Below are positions 21,620 to 30,912 of a stretch of DNA of 64,000 bases, piece after piece. Location of the stretch: assembly GCA_009695195.1 (NCBI GenBank), contig SIBJ01000003.1, forward strand, positions 26,400 to 90,399, in the 5' to 3' direction. The DNA comes from Pedosphaera sp. (lineage in GTDB: Bacteria; Verrucomicrobiota; Verrucomicrobiia; Limisphaerales; JADLHS01). The notes beneath the pieces are model-generated. The model was given only the letters and a program-made list of their open reading frames with translations, searched no databases and had not been told where the DNA came from. How positions within the stretch are numbered: the first letter of the stretch is position 1; each line of letters opens with the position of its first letter. Both the position numbers and the translations under genes were made by a program.

Positions 21620-22531
21620 ATGGCAAACGCAAACGACACCCTGCTTTCACTCGATCTGCCCGGAATCAAAAAACTCCGCAGCGGCAAGGTCCGCGAACTC
21701 TTCGACCTCGGCGACCGCTACCTGATGGTCGCCAGCGACCGTATCTCCGCCTTCGACGTCATCATGCCCAACGGCATCCCGCGCAAGGGCGAAGTGCTCA
21801 CGCAGATTTCCCATTTCTGGTTCGAGAAGTTTTCCAATCTCGTGCCGAATCATTTACTGGCGCGCGCGGGCGAACCGTTCGGCGTTCCGGCCTTGGCCGG
21901 TCTCCCCGCCGATTTGCAAAACCAACTCGCCCGCCGCAGCATGATCGTGAAGAGGGCGCAACCGCTCGCCATCGAGTGCGTGGTGCGCGGCTACGTGGCC
22001 GGCTCGGGGTGGAAGGATTATCAAAAGACCGGCGCGATCTGCGGCATCAATCTGCCCGCCGGTTTGAAGGAATCATCGGAACTGGCCGAGCCGATCTTCA
22101 CACCGGCGACGAAAGCCGAAACCGGTCACGACGAAAACATTTCCTTCGCGCAGGCGTGTGAAATCACCGGGCGAGAAATCGCCGAACAGGCGCGCGACTT
22201 GAGCGTGAAGATTTACAACACGGCCCGCGCCTACGCCCGCGAGCGCGGCATCATCATCGCGGACACGAAATTTGAGTTCGGGATGTTCGAGGGGAAACTG
22301 ATCCTGATTGACGAAGTGCTAACGCCCGACTCGTCGCGCTTCTGGCCCGCCGATCAATACTCCCCCGGCAAAAGCCAGCCCAGCTACGACAAACAATTCG
22401 TCCGCGATTATCTCGAAACACTCGACTGGAACAAGACCCCGCCCGGCCCGCGCCTGCCCGACGATGTTGTCGCGAAGACGACAGCGAAATATCTGGAGGC
22501 ATACGAACGGTTGACAGGTAGCGCGCTCTGA
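21620..22531 (+). CDS. purC: Phosphoribosylaminoimidazole-succinocarboxamide synthase
   Basis: 303 residues of the larger, yeast-like SAICAR synthetase type, joining CAIR and aspartate with ATP in purine synthesis. Motifs: 'SGKVRELFDLGDRYLMVASD', 'RRSMIVKRAQPLAIECVVRG', 'IIIADTKFEFG' and 'LIDEVLTPDSSRFWPAD'. The start 'MANANDTLLSLDLPG' at 21620 fits the family; the longer ORF is not supported. Confidence 0.95.
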   Translation: MANANDTLLSLDLPGIKKLRSGKVRELFDLGDRYLMVASDRISAFDVIMPNGIPRKGEVLTQISHFWFEKFSNLVPNHLLARAGEPFGVPALAGLPADLQNQLARRSMIVKRAQPLAIECVVRGYVAGSGWKDYQKTGAICGINLPAGLKESSELAEPIFTPATKAETGHDENISFAQACEITGREIAEQARDLSVKIYNTARAYARERGIIIADTKFEFGMFEGKLILIDEVLTPDSSRFWPADQYSPGKSQPSYDKQFVRDYLETLDWNKTPPGPRLPDDVVAKTTAKYLEAYERLTGSAL

Positions 22532-22549
22532 CGAAACTCAGGTCAGCCA

Positions 22550-22642
22550 ATGCAACACAGCGTCATCGCGGAGGAAATGAGAAAGATCATTTCTGCGAAG
22601 AAGTTTGTCCAAAAAGGCCAAGAAGTTTACGCTAGGGCATGA
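22550..22642 (+). other. Control region of the restriction-modification pair: micro-ORF and/or promoter
   Basis: A 30-codon ORF ('MQHSVIAEEMRKIISAKKFV' onward) ends in an ATGA overlap with the methyltransferase start. The same stretch holds a promoter-like 'TTGTCC' (22605-22610), 17-bp spacer and 'TACGCT' (22628-22633), which would start transcription at or next to the methyltransferase ATG (a leaderless message). The two readings conflict; neither is proven. Confidence 0.35.
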
Positions 22643-23964
22643 GCACGAAGACCAAACTCAACTGGCACGCCCGAAAGAGGGCGAATTCCCCGGACAAGTC
22701 GTCGCCCGAAGTGTGGTCATTCTTCAGCGGAGCGATGGGGCTCGACTTGGGTTTGGAAATGGCCGGAGTCCATCCGACGCTCGCCGTCGAAATTGATTCT
22801 TGGTGCTGCACAACCGTTCGACGCAATCGCCCTTCCCTGACACTGCTCGACGGGGACGTGACGAAACTGACGGGTGCAAAACTCCGCGAACTTCGAGAGT
22901 GCTCCGGTGAAGTCGAATTGATGGTGGGCGGGCCGCCTTGTCAGAGCTTTTCGCCCGGTGGCAAACGAGCGGCGCTGAGTGACCCGCGCGGCAACCTGAT
23001 TTACGAATACTTCCGCCTCATCAGCGAAGTTCGTCCGAGATATTTCGTGATGGAGAACGTTGCCAACCTCATCACAGCAGCACTGAACCACAGGCCAATT
23101 AAGGACCGTCCGGGCAAGCATTGGAATTTGCGCTCTTATTCCAACGGCGACGCATTGACAGAAGATGGCGTTGCGCCGTTGGCGGATGACGAGCTTTCCG
23201 GTTCAGCAATTCGCCAAATCCTCAACGATGTTCAGAGTCTTAACTATCAAGTGACGTTCGGAGTTTTGGATGCAGCAGACCTCGGCGCTCCACAGCATCG
23301 TTTGAGATTCGTCATGTTCGGTGCGCGTGATGGCTTTCCTCCAGCGTTGCCAAAGCCTACTCACGGAGACGGCGTCCGTGGTTTGTTGCCATTCAGAACT
23401 GTGCGGGACGCCATTTGGGATATTCGACTGAACCCAGGGCCGCACAGTTCCTACACGGAAGATACGGCGGCTTATTTCGCACTGATTCCGCCGGGAGGCA
23501 CTTGGCGTAATCTGCCAATCGAACTCCAAAAGAAAGGACTTGGCCCGGCCTACGAGTCAGGCGGCGGCAAGACGGGGTTCTTCCGTCGCCTCGATTATGA
23601 CGGATTGTCACCAACCGTCACCACCAAGCCCAATCGGAAGGGGAGTGCGATGTGTCATCCCGAATTCGTGCGCCCGATTTCCGTTTGGGAATGCGCCCGC
23701 CTTCAAGGCTTCCCGGACGACTGGATAATCGAAGGCCCGATGAACCAGCAGTATCAGCAGATTGGAAACGCCGTTCCAACCTTTCTAGGAAAGGCGATTG
23801 GAGAGAGGTTCGCTCCGCTGCTTGAGAATGAGGCTGACGCCTGCGTCTCGCCAGCACCGCGTTTGGAACATCTGCTTGAAGTCGCCAGTGCTCGGCTTCG
23901 CAAAGCGGCGTGCAACAAGCGTGGCAGGAACACCACTCCCGACCTCTTTGGCCAACCCGCATGA
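22639..23964 (+). CDS. DNA (cytosine-5-)-methyltransferase of a type II system
   Basis: 441 residues. Classic m5C motifs occur in order: I 'FSGAMGLDLGLEMAG', IV 'VGGPPCQSFSPGGKR' with the catalytic Cys, VI 'YFVMENV', VIII 'GAPQHRLRFVMFG', IX 'RLQGFPDDW' region and X 'QQIGNAVP'. The stretch between VIII and IX would hold target recognition. It protects host DNA from the coupled endonuclease; the two genes overlap by ATGA. Codon use looks less GC-biased than in the neighbours, consistent with acquisition. Confidence 0.95.
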   Translation: MSTKTKLNWHARKRANSPDKSSPEVWSFFSGAMGLDLGLEMAGVHPTLAVEIDSWCCTTVRRNRPSLTLLDGDVTKLTGAKLRELRECSGEVELMVGGPPCQSFSPGGKRAALSDPRGNLIYEYFRLISEVRPRYFVMENVANLITAALNHRPIKDRPGKHWNLRSYSNGDALTEDGVAPLADDELSGSAIRQILNDVQSLNYQVTFGVLDAADLGAPQHRLRFVMFGARDGFPPALPKPTHGDGVRGLLPFRTVRDAIWDIRLNPGPHSSYTEDTAAYFALIPPGGTWRNLPIELQKKGLGPAYESGGGKTGFFRRLDYDGLSPTVTTKPNRKGSAMCHPEFVRPISVWECARLQGFPDDWIIEGPMNQQYQQIGNAVPTFLGKAIGERFAPLLENEADACVSPAPRLEHLLEVASARLRKAACNKRGRNTTPDLFGQPA

Positions 23965-25238
23965 GCCAACCCATACTCCATTTGCCGCCTGAGCATCCGC
24001 TTCATAAACTTCCAGAGCCGTTGCGTGAACGGCTCGCAGCAGCGCAACGCAACCTTATCCACTTGGAGTTTCCGACGGCGGGCGCGATTTGCGCAAAAGT
24101 GTTTGATGAACTCCGTATCCAAGTCGCGACACCAATAGATTTGGCAGAAAAGCCGGTTGGCGAACTCGTGGACCTGCCGTTTCAAAAACTGTCCAAACTT
24201 ATGCTCGGGATTCTTCAGCGCGCGCGAGTGCCAGAGGCGTCCGTTGACAGCCTTTCCAAGACTATTGCCCAACGCATTCAACTCCTTCGCGCGTTTCCCA
24301 ACCCGGACAAAACACTCGAAGCCATAGAGGCCAAGATTCTTGATGTCGTGAACAGCCTCCCGAAGACGGCGGCAGACATTGAGCGAGGCAAGAATCCCGG
24401 TGACGTGCTTGATCCCTATATCTTGGCAGCATCCCAGCACCTGCTCTTTGCCGGTGATTTTGGACCGAGTGTCAGCGCAACCGTTGCACACAAGGCGTTG
24501 ATGATGATCGAAGGATTGATTGGGCATTTGCACGAAGACGTTCTCGGCGAGATGCGCGGAAACATCCGAGCGCCTGAACCGCGCGGCGAAAACCAAGAGC
24601 AAATCAGTCTCGAAATGAACCCATTTCCCGGCGCGGACTTGGTTCAGCCACCGTGGAGTTCGAAGATTCCGCTGAGGCTTCACCAAATCAAGAACAAGAC
24701 CGGTTCGGCAAAAGGAGGAGATGGTAAACGCTTGGGCGACCAGTTGCAGCGACTCAAGGACACCTATGGCGGGGAAATTTTCTACGATGCGTTGATTGGA
24801 AACACGCTGCGCGGTCATCGCTCGCGAGCTGGCGTGCAAGCCGCAGCGCCGACTGTCGTTGTTCTTGTCGGCGAGGCGGCGTTTGAAGAACTCACTGCCA
24901 GCCGCCAAGGTCCGCAGCTTCTGCTTCGCGTTTACCAGTCGGCCTTTCAAGAGGTCGCAAGAAAGTCCGGTTACAGCGTTGAACAAATTTCCGCTACGAT
25001 TCTTGAGGCGTTTCGAGCGCGAGCCGATCAACTCGGCGAAGGCTTTCTCGAATCAGTCCTTCGAGTAGCAACGGGAGGGCTGAAATCTGTCCAAGACAGT
25101 CGCTACGAGCATGACACCGAGGGAATGTCCGGCTCAACCGTTAAGGATGAAGCGGTCGAGTCCAAAGCGTGGCTTTTCACAACCGATAATTCTTCAAATT
25201 CGGTGAGTTATCGAAAAAAACGCAAATCACAACCTTAG
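23961..25238 (+). CDS. Probable type II restriction endonuclease
   Basis: 425 residues from the ATG in the ATGA overlap with the methyltransferase. A PD-(D/E)XK-like site may be formed by 'FPGADLVQPPW' and 'LHQIKNKTGSAKGGDGKRLG', where an acidic residue is followed by a Q-x-K element. I associate the 'KNKTGSAKGGDG' pattern with BsaWI-like enzymes from memory, so that is tentative. An all-helical N-terminal half (about 1-200) could bind DNA. Context with the m5C methylase is the strongest evidence. Confidence 0.75.
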   Translation: MSQPILHLPPEHPLHKLPEPLRERLAAAQRNLIHLEFPTAGAICAKVFDELRIQVATPIDLAEKPVGELVDLPFQKLSKLMLGILQRARVPEASVDSLSKTIAQRIQLLRAFPNPDKTLEAIEAKILDVVNSLPKTAADIERGKNPGDVLDPYILAASQHLLFAGDFGPSVSATVAHKALMMIEGLIGHLHEDVLGEMRGNIRAPEPRGENQEQISLEMNPFPGADLVQPPWSSKIPLRLHQIKNKTGSAKGGDGKRLGDQLQRLKDTYGGEIFYDALIGNTLRGHRSRAGVQAAAPTVVVLVGEAAFEELTASRQGPQLLLRVYQSAFQEVARKSGYSVEQISATILEAFRARADQLGEGFLESVLRVATGGLKSVQDSRYEHDTEGMSGSTVKDEAVESKAWLFTTDNSSNSVSYRKKRKSQP

Positions 25239-25261
25239 CAGGTGCCTGAACTGGAATTCCC

Positions 25262-25540
25262 ATGAACCCGCGTCACCCGACTTTTGAATTACTCCGCGAG
25301 AAACGCGTTCTGGCCGTCGTGAATCCAGCAAGCGGCGTGCGCTTCAAGATTACGCTGCGCGACTGGCAGGGGGCGCTGTGGGCGGTGCGCGTCCATCTGC
25401 ACGCGCGCCAACGCGAACCATGGAATCCTTTCACCCGCGCGCACCGGCTCATGGCGCGGGAACGGATTGAGAACTGGCTGGCATCGCTTCGCTTCACGCG
25501 GTCACGCCGTCGCAGATCACCGGTCGCCGAAATGACTTGA
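25262..25540 (+). CDS. Hypothetical small basic protein
   Basis: 92 residues, rich in Arg ('VRVHLHARQREPWNPFTRAH', C-terminal 'TRSRRRRSP'). No recognised domain. It begins 23 bp after the endonuclease stop and could belong to the same acquired block. It may bind nucleic acid because of its charge, but this is only a guess. Confidence 0.5.
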   Translation: MNPRHPTFELLREKRVLAVVNPASGVRFKITLRDWQGALWAVRVHLHARQREPWNPFTRAHRLMARERIENWLASLRFTRSRRRRSPVAEMT

Positions 25541-25610
25541 GGCAGACGGCAGGATGAAGCTCATCATCCGCGGCTTGCAATTATCCGCCGCCTGCCAAAT
25601 GGTGTGCCGC

Positions 25611-27068
25611 ATGAACCCGATTTTACTCGGCATTCGGCGGGCGACCGCGCTTGCTATCGTCATGGCCTCGACGGCAGTTCCCCTTCACGCGCAAACGAGT
25701 CCTGCCGAACGACCGTTCCGCGCCGGCGCGGCGGCGGCCAACATCACGCCGTGGATGGGCGTCTCCATCAACGGCAACATGACCGATCACAAAGGCGCGA
25801 GCGTCCACGATCAGTTGCATGCGCGGGCCATCGTGCTCGACGACGGCCAGACGCGGCTCGCCATCGTCGTGGCGGACAGTTGCATGATTTACCGCGAGAC
25901 GTTTGACGCGGCCAAGAAACTGGTTCGCGAACGCACCGGGCTGCCGGCGGAGAATATTTTGATGTCCGCCACGCATACGCATTCCGGGCCGGCGTCGGCC
26001 TCGGTTTTCCAGAGCGACGCGAACCCGGAGTATCAACATTTTCTTACGCTGCGGCTCGCGGATGCCGTGCAGCAAGCCATCGCAAATCTCGCGCCGGCGC
26101 AGATCGGCTGGGGCGTGGGCAGCGAGCCGCGGCATGTTTCCAATCGTCGCTGGCGCATGAAACCCGGCGTGCTCATCCAGGACGTCTGGGGCAACACCAA
26201 CGATGTCGTGAAGATGAATCCCAAGCCCGGCAGCCCGGAACTGCTCGAGCCCGCCGGCCCGACCGATCCCGAAGTGCCGGTGCTGGCCGTGCAATCGCCC
26301 GACGGAAAACCCATCGCGCTGCTGGCGAACTACTCGATGCACTACGTCGGCGGCGTGCCGGGCGGAACGTATTCGGCGGATTATTTTGGCGCGTTCTGTG
26401 ATCGCATCCAGGAGTTGCTCGGCGCGGACCGGCAGGACCCGCCGTTCGTGGCGCTGATGTCGAACGGCACCAGCGGCGATTGCAACTGCATGAACTTCCG
26501 CGAAGCGCCGAAGCCGGAAGCCGCGTTTGTGAAAATCCGCCGCGTCGCCAATGACCTGGCGGACGACGCGCTGGGAGTTTGGCGGAAAATCCAGTGGCAC
26601 GACCGCGTGGAATTGAAATCAGCGCAGAAGGAAATTCAACTTGCCGTGCGCAAGGCATCGGCGGACGAGTTGGCGCGGGCGAGAGCGCTGTTGTCCACAG
26701 CCAAAAAAACCAACGGCCAGTACGGCGGCTGGGGGCCGGAAGTTTATGCGCGCGAATGGCTGTTGCTCGATGAATTTCCCGATCGCGTGCCGCTCGTCAT
26801 CCAGACGTTCAAGATCGGCGAGTTGGGCATAGCGGCGATTCCGTGCGAGGTGTTCGTGGAGATTGGGCTGGAAATCAAAAAACACAGTCCGCTCAAGCCG
26901 AGCTTCACCATCGAACTCGCGAACGGTTACAACGGCTATCTGCCCACGCCCGCGCAGCACAAACTCGGCGGTTACGAAACCTGGCGCGCGCGCTCCAGCT
27001 ATCTCGAAGTGGACGCCGCGACGAAAATTTTCGACACGGTGATGGAATTGTTTGCGCGGGTGAAGTAG
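25611..27068 (+). CDS. Neutral/alkaline ceramidase-like secreted protein
   Basis: About 485 residues from 'MNPILLGIRRATALAIVMAS', a Sec signal ending near 'PLHAQ'. The body matches the N-terminal domain of neutral/alkaline non-lysosomal ceramidases: 'RAGAAAANITPWMG', 'LMSATHTHSGPASA' (metal-binding His pair), 'NYSMHYVGG' and 'SNGTSGDCNCMN'. It probably hydrolyses an amide or ester outside the cytoplasm. In Verrucomicrobia such proteins are common and their substrates unknown. Confidence 0.82.
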   Translation: MNPILLGIRRATALAIVMASTAVPLHAQTSPAERPFRAGAAAANITPWMGVSINGNMTDHKGASVHDQLHARAIVLDDGQTRLAIVVADSCMIYRETFDAAKKLVRERTGLPAENILMSATHTHSGPASASVFQSDANPEYQHFLTLRLADAVQQAIANLAPAQIGWGVGSEPRHVSNRRWRMKPGVLIQDVWGNTNDVVKMNPKPGSPELLEPAGPTDPEVPVLAVQSPDGKPIALLANYSMHYVGGVPGGTYSADYFGAFCDRIQELLGADRQDPPFVALMSNGTSGDCNCMNFREAPKPEAAFVKIRRVANDLADDALGVWRKIQWHDRVELKSAQKEIQLAVRKASADELARARALLSTAKKTNGQYGGWGPEVYAREWLLLDEFPDRVPLVIQTFKIGELGIAAIPCEVFVEIGLEIKKHSPLKPSFTIELANGYNGYLPTPAQHKLGGYETWRARSSYLEVDAATKIFDTVMELFARVK

Positions 27069-27134
27069 CCGCGCGCTGTTTCTGCCACTTTCGGCCAATC
27101 GCCCGATGCATTGGGTGCGACTAGGGGTGGCGGT

Positions 27135-27242
27135 CATGTTCTGTTCTTACTCTTAATCTTCATCGTAATCTTAATCTCCCCTCCGGATCCGGCCGTCGAG
27201 ATTTCAAAAAGGGATTAAGAGTAAGATGAAGATTACGAATAA
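27135..27242. repeat. Palindrome with 'cttaatcttcat' tandem arms
   Basis: The left arm 'ttactcttaatcttcatcg' and right arm 'gattaagagtaagatgaag' are inverted and made of 6-bp A/T-rich units; the loop is GC-rich. A related element lies at 56553-56636. It fills the gap before the ABC ATPase gene. Confidence 0.85.
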
Positions 27243-27326
27243 GACCGGGACAAACCTTCCTGCCACTTTCGGCCCACACCCGCAAGCTTGCTGGCGCGTG
27301 GCGCAGACGCCAAACTGTTCCCGGCG

Positions 27327-28070
27327 ATGGAACCGTTCACTCCCAAAACTTCAATCAGCGACGCCGGGCGAAAAGTCTTTCACGTCCGCGGCCTCACGAA
27401 GGTCTATGGCATGGGCCAGGCGGAAGTCCACGCGCTCGCGGGCGTGGACCTCGATCTGCACGCGGGCGAACTCGTCGTGCTGCTCGGGCCGTCGGGCAGC
27501 GGCAAGACGACGTTGCTCAACAATCTGGGCGGACTCGACGTGCCCACGGCGGGCGAATTGCGCTATCGCGATTTCGATCTCACCTGCGCGAACGAAACGG
27601 ATCTCACGCGTTACCGCCGTGACTCGGTCGGTTTCATTTTTCAATTCTACAATTTGATTCCGAGCCTCACGGCGCGCGAGAACGTGGCGCTCATCACCGA
27701 GGTCGCGCGCGACCCGATGCCGCCGGAGGACGCGTTGAACATGGTCAATCTCGGCGCGCGGCTCGATCATTTTCCCGCGCAACTTTCCGGCGGCGAACAG
27801 CAACGTGTCGCCATCGCCCGTGCCATCGCCAAGCGTCCGGAAGTTTTGCTCTGCGACGAACCGACCGGCGCGCTCGATGTGCGAACGGGCATCGTGGTTC
27901 TGGAAGCTCTCGAACGCGCGAACCGCGACCTCGGCACGCTCACGGTCGTCATCACGCATAACGCCGTCATGGCCGAGATGGCGGACCGCGTGATCCACTT
28001 GTCGGATGGCCGCGTGCTGAGCGAACATCGCAACGCGAAGCGCGCCGCCCCGAGCACTTTGAACTGGTGA
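27327..28070 (+). CDS. MacB/LolD-type ABC transporter ATP-binding protein
   Basis: 247 residues. Walker A '[17 protein letters not shown]', Q-loop '[20 protein letters not shown]', signature '[19 protein letters not shown]', Walker B '[12 protein letters not shown]' and H-loop '[10 protein letters not shown]' are all intact. The subtype is that of ATPases paired with FtsX-like permeases. It forms an operon with the following permease and HlyD-like adaptor, each separated by a palindrome. The start '[14 protein letters not shown]' is preferred over an upstream in-frame ATG. Confidence 0.95.
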   Translation: MEPFTPKTSISDAGRKVFHVRGLTKVYGMGQAEVHALAGVDLDLHAGELVVLLGPSGSGKTTLLNNLGGLDVPTAGELRYRDFDLTCANETDLTRYRRDSVGFIFQFYNLIPSLTARENVALITEVARDPMPPEDALNMVNLGARLDHFPAQLSGGEQQRVAIARAIAKRPEVLLCDEPTGALDVRTGIVVLEALERANRDLGTLTVVITHNAVMAEMADRVIHLSDGRVLSEHRNAKRAAPSTLNW

Positions 28071-28127
28071 TGAAAAAAGCCCACGTCAACGAATTCAAAG
28101 AAACGCCAGCTTTGCAAACAGCCTGGC

Positions 28128-28262
28128 GGCGATTCTCCCTCTCCCCTTCGGAAGGGGAGAGGGCCGGGGTGAGGGGTGGCTGCTGTTTTGTACGAACCTC
28201 GCAATGTGTTCGGCCCCCTCACCCTGACCCTCTCCCCCTCGGAGGGGGAGAGGGAACAGCCG
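28128..28262. repeat. Palindrome ('ccctcaccctgaccctctcc' family)
   Basis: The left half carries 'ctctccccttcggaagggga' and 'gggccggggtgagggg'; the right half 'ccctcaccctgaccctctcc' and 'cctcggagggggagagg'. It can form two nested hairpins between the ATPase and permease genes. Confidence 0.85.
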
Positions 28263-28312
28263 TGGACGCCACTCGACCGTCCGACGCAAAATTTGCCGTC
28301 GCCGACTAGCCC

Positions 28313-30679
28313 ATGCTCCCGAACCTCGATCGCAAGCTGCTGCGTGACCTGAACCGGATGAAAGGTCAGGCGGTCGCGGTGTCGCTCGTGATGGCGTGCG
28401 GGCTGGCGATGCTCATCATGGCGCGCAGCCTGATCCATTCGCTCGAGAGCACGCGGCAGGAATATTACGAGGCGCAACGGTTCGCTGAAGCGTTCGCGCA
28501 TTTGAAACGCGCGCCGAACTCGCTGGCGGCGCGCGTCGCCGAAATTCCCGGCGTGGCCACGGCCCAAGCGGGCGTCGCGGTGATGGTGACGCTCGATCTC
28601 GACGGCCTCGACGAACCGGCGACCGGGCAGGTGCGGTCATTGCCCGACTTCGGCCAGCCGGAATTGAACCGCCTTTTCCTCCGTACCGGAAGCTGGCTGT
28701 CGCCGGGCAGCCGGGGCGAAGTGCTTGTCAGCGAAGCCTTCGCGGAAGCCAACAACCTGCATCCCGGCGACAAGCTGGCGATGTTGCTCAACGGGCGGCG
28801 GAAAGAATTCCGCGTCACCGGCATCGTGCTGTCGCCGGAAATTATTTTCGAGGCGCGGCCCGGCGCGTCGCTGCCGGACAACCGCACCTACGGCACGTTC
28901 TGGATGCCGTACAAGGAAATCGCCACGGCGTTCGATCTTTACGGCGCTTTCAATTATCTCACCCTCACGCTGGCGCCGGGCGCGGAGTTGCGGCCCGTGC
29001 TCGCGGAGGTGGATCGCCTGCTGCAACCGTACGGCGGACGCGGCGCGTACGGGCGGGCGGATCATCCGTCGCACATCCGCGTGTCGGACGAGATCCGCAT
29101 TCTGCAAACGCTCTCCATCGGTTTCCCGGCCGTGTTCCTCAGTGTGGCGGCGTTCATGGTCAACGCGGTGTTGTCGCGCTTGCTCACATTGCAGCGGGAA
29201 CAGATCGCGATCCTGAAGGCGTTCGGTTTTACGAACCGGCAAATCGTTTTCCACTACTTGAAGTTCGCCTTCGTGATGGTCATCGGCGGCGCGGTGGTGG
29301 GCGCGGTGGGCGGCGTGGCGCTGGGAAACAAACTCGTCGTGATGTACCACTTGTTTTTCCGCTTTCCGGATTTGTCTTTCCGGCTGGACCGTTCGGCGCT
29401 GGTGATGGCGCTCGCCGTGGGCGCGGGCGCGGCGATGGTCGGCGTTTTCAGCGCGGTGCGGCGTGCGGCGAAACTCCCGCCCGCCGAGGCGATGCGACCG
29501 GAGCCGCCCGCGAATTTCCGCCCGGCACTGATCGAGCGCACGGGCATCGGGCATCTGTTCTCGCATTCGTTCCGCATCGCGGTACGAAATCTGGAACGGC
29601 GTCCGGCGCAGGCATTGTTCACGGTAGCGGGGCTGGCGCTGGCGACGGGCATCCTGATCATTCCAAATAGTTTTCGCGATAGCGTGACGGAGTTGCTCGG
29701 CTTTCAATGGGACGTGGTGCAGCGGCAGGACATGAACCTCGGACTCGTTGAACCCGCGAGCATCCAGGTGCGCGATCTCCTGCGGCAATTGCCCGGCGTG
29801 ATCGCGGCGGAACCGTTTCGCGGCGCGGCGGCACGGATCCGTTTTGGCCATCGCAGCCGGCAGATTGGAATTATCGGCACGCCCGCGGACACGCAACACA
29901 GCCGGGTGATTGACGGGAAGTATCGCGAGATCGTGCTGCCGCCGGAAGGACTGGTCGTGTCCACCAAGCTCGCGGAGGTGCTCGATGTCAAAGTCGGCGA
30001 CGAACTCACAGTGGAATTTCTGGAAGGACGGCGGGCGTTGCGCACCGTGCCGCTGGTCGGTGTTTGCGAAGACCTCACGGGCATCGCCGCGCACATGGAC
30101 CTGCGCGCGCTGAACCGGTTGCTTGGCGAAGGCGACGTGATCAACGGCGCGAGCTTCACGCTCGACATGGCGCACCGCGCGGAGTTTCTGCACGCGCTGA
30201 AAAAAATCCCGCGCGTGAGCTGGGTCGGCATCAAGGAATCGTTGCGGGAAAATTTCCGGCAGACCACGGCGGCGAGCATCAATCTCATCCAGAGCATCTA
30301 TCTCGTGTTCGCCATCGTCGTCGCGTTCGGCGTGGTGTACAACAACGCGCGGATTTCGCTGGCCGAGCGGTCGCGCGAGCTGGCGACGTTGCGCGTGATC
30401 GGATTTTCCGAGCGCGAAGTCGGCGCGGTGTTGATCACCGAATTGACGATCCTCGCGCTGATCGCGCTGCCCATCGGGCTGCTGCTGGGCACGGGCTTCG
30501 CCAAAGGCATCGTGAGCGCCGTGAACACGGAGACGGTGCGGTTGCCGGTGATTTTCACGCTGCACAATTACGCCTTCGCCACGATGGTCGTGACGGTGGC
30601 CTCGGCGATTTCCGCGCTGGTGGTATTGCGGCGGTTGAAAGAATTGAATCTCGTCAGCGCGCTCAAAGCGCCGGAGTAA
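28313..30679 (+). CDS. FtsX-like ABC transporter permease
   Basis: 788 residues. A first helix (about 20-38, 'AVAVSLVMACGLAMLIMARS') is followed by a periplasmic domain, three helices (about 265-400), a second copy of the layout starting near 425 ('LFTVAGLALATGILIIPNSF'), a second periplasmic domain, and three final helices (about 660-780, 'VYNNARISLAERSRELATLR'). Such double-module permeases use ATP to drive lipoprotein, drug or peptide movement without crossing the membrane themselves. It pairs with the ATPase and adaptor beside it. Confidence 0.93.
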   Translation: MLPNLDRKLLRDLNRMKGQAVAVSLVMACGLAMLIMARSLIHSLESTRQEYYEAQRFAEAFAHLKRAPNSLAARVAEIPGVATAQAGVAVMVTLDLDGLDEPATGQVRSLPDFGQPELNRLFLRTGSWLSPGSRGEVLVSEAFAEANNLHPGDKLAMLLNGRRKEFRVTGIVLSPEIIFEARPGASLPDNRTYGTFWMPYKEIATAFDLYGAFNYLTLTLAPGAELRPVLAEVDRLLQPYGGRGAYGRADHPSHIRVSDEIRILQTLSIGFPAVFLSVAAFMVNAVLSRLLTLQREQIAILKAFGFTNRQIVFHYLKFAFVMVIGGAVVGAVGGVALGNKLVVMYHLFFRFPDLSFRLDRSALVMALAVGAGAAMVGVFSAVRRAAKLPPAEAMRPEPPANFRPALIERTGIGHLFSHSFRIAVRNLERRPAQALFTVAGLALATGILIIPNSFRDSVTELLGFQWDVVQRQDMNLGLVEPASIQVRDLLRQLPGVIAAEPFRGAAARIRFGHRSRQIGIIGTPADTQHSRVIDGKYREIVLPPEGLVVSTKLAEVLDVKVGDELTVEFLEGRRALRTVPLVGVCEDLTGIAAHMDLRALNRLLGEGDVINGASFTLDMAHRAEFLHALKKIPRVSWVGIKESLRENFRQTTAASINLIQSIYLVFAIVVAFGVVYNNARISLAERSRELATLRVIGFSEREVGAVLITELTILALIALPIGLLLGTGFAKGIVSAVNTETVRLPVIFTLHNYAFATMVVTVASAISALVVLRRLKELNLVSALKAPE

Positions 30680-30714
30680 ATGTTTTCAAACACGACTGAA
30701 ATGAAATCCGAAAA

Positions 30715-30880
30715 AACCCTCACCCTGACCCTCTCCCGTCCGACGGGAGAGGGAACAGCGATGGGATGTTTCCATCTTGCTCGAAGCGCCTCGTGCGATC
30801 ACAGACTCACAACATTCCAACCAGCGGCGGATGATTCTCCCTCTCCCATCGGATGGGAGAGGGCCGGGGTGAGGGCCTTT
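30715..30880. repeat. Palindrome ('ccctcaccctgaccctctcc' family)
   Basis: Left arm 'cctcaccctgaccctctccc' near 30719; right arm 'gggccggggtgaggg' near 30862. Inner hairpins 'ctcccgtccgacgggag' and 'ctcccatcggatgggag' occur in the two halves. It falsely extends the HlyD-like ORF downstream. Confidence 0.85.
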
Positions 30881-30912
30881 TCAAATCCATTTCTTCACGC
30901 ACAACTTTTTCC

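Noticed and set aside
22532..25600. Duplicated purC end around the restriction-modification block
   Set aside because: Looked for by analogy with the TA loci; no copy of the purC terminus was seen downstream of the endonuclease.
28637..30565. Long open frame (642 codons) antisense to the FtsX-like permease
   Set aside because: Arg/His-rich shadow frame produced by high GC content; the permease on the plus strand is clearly the gene.
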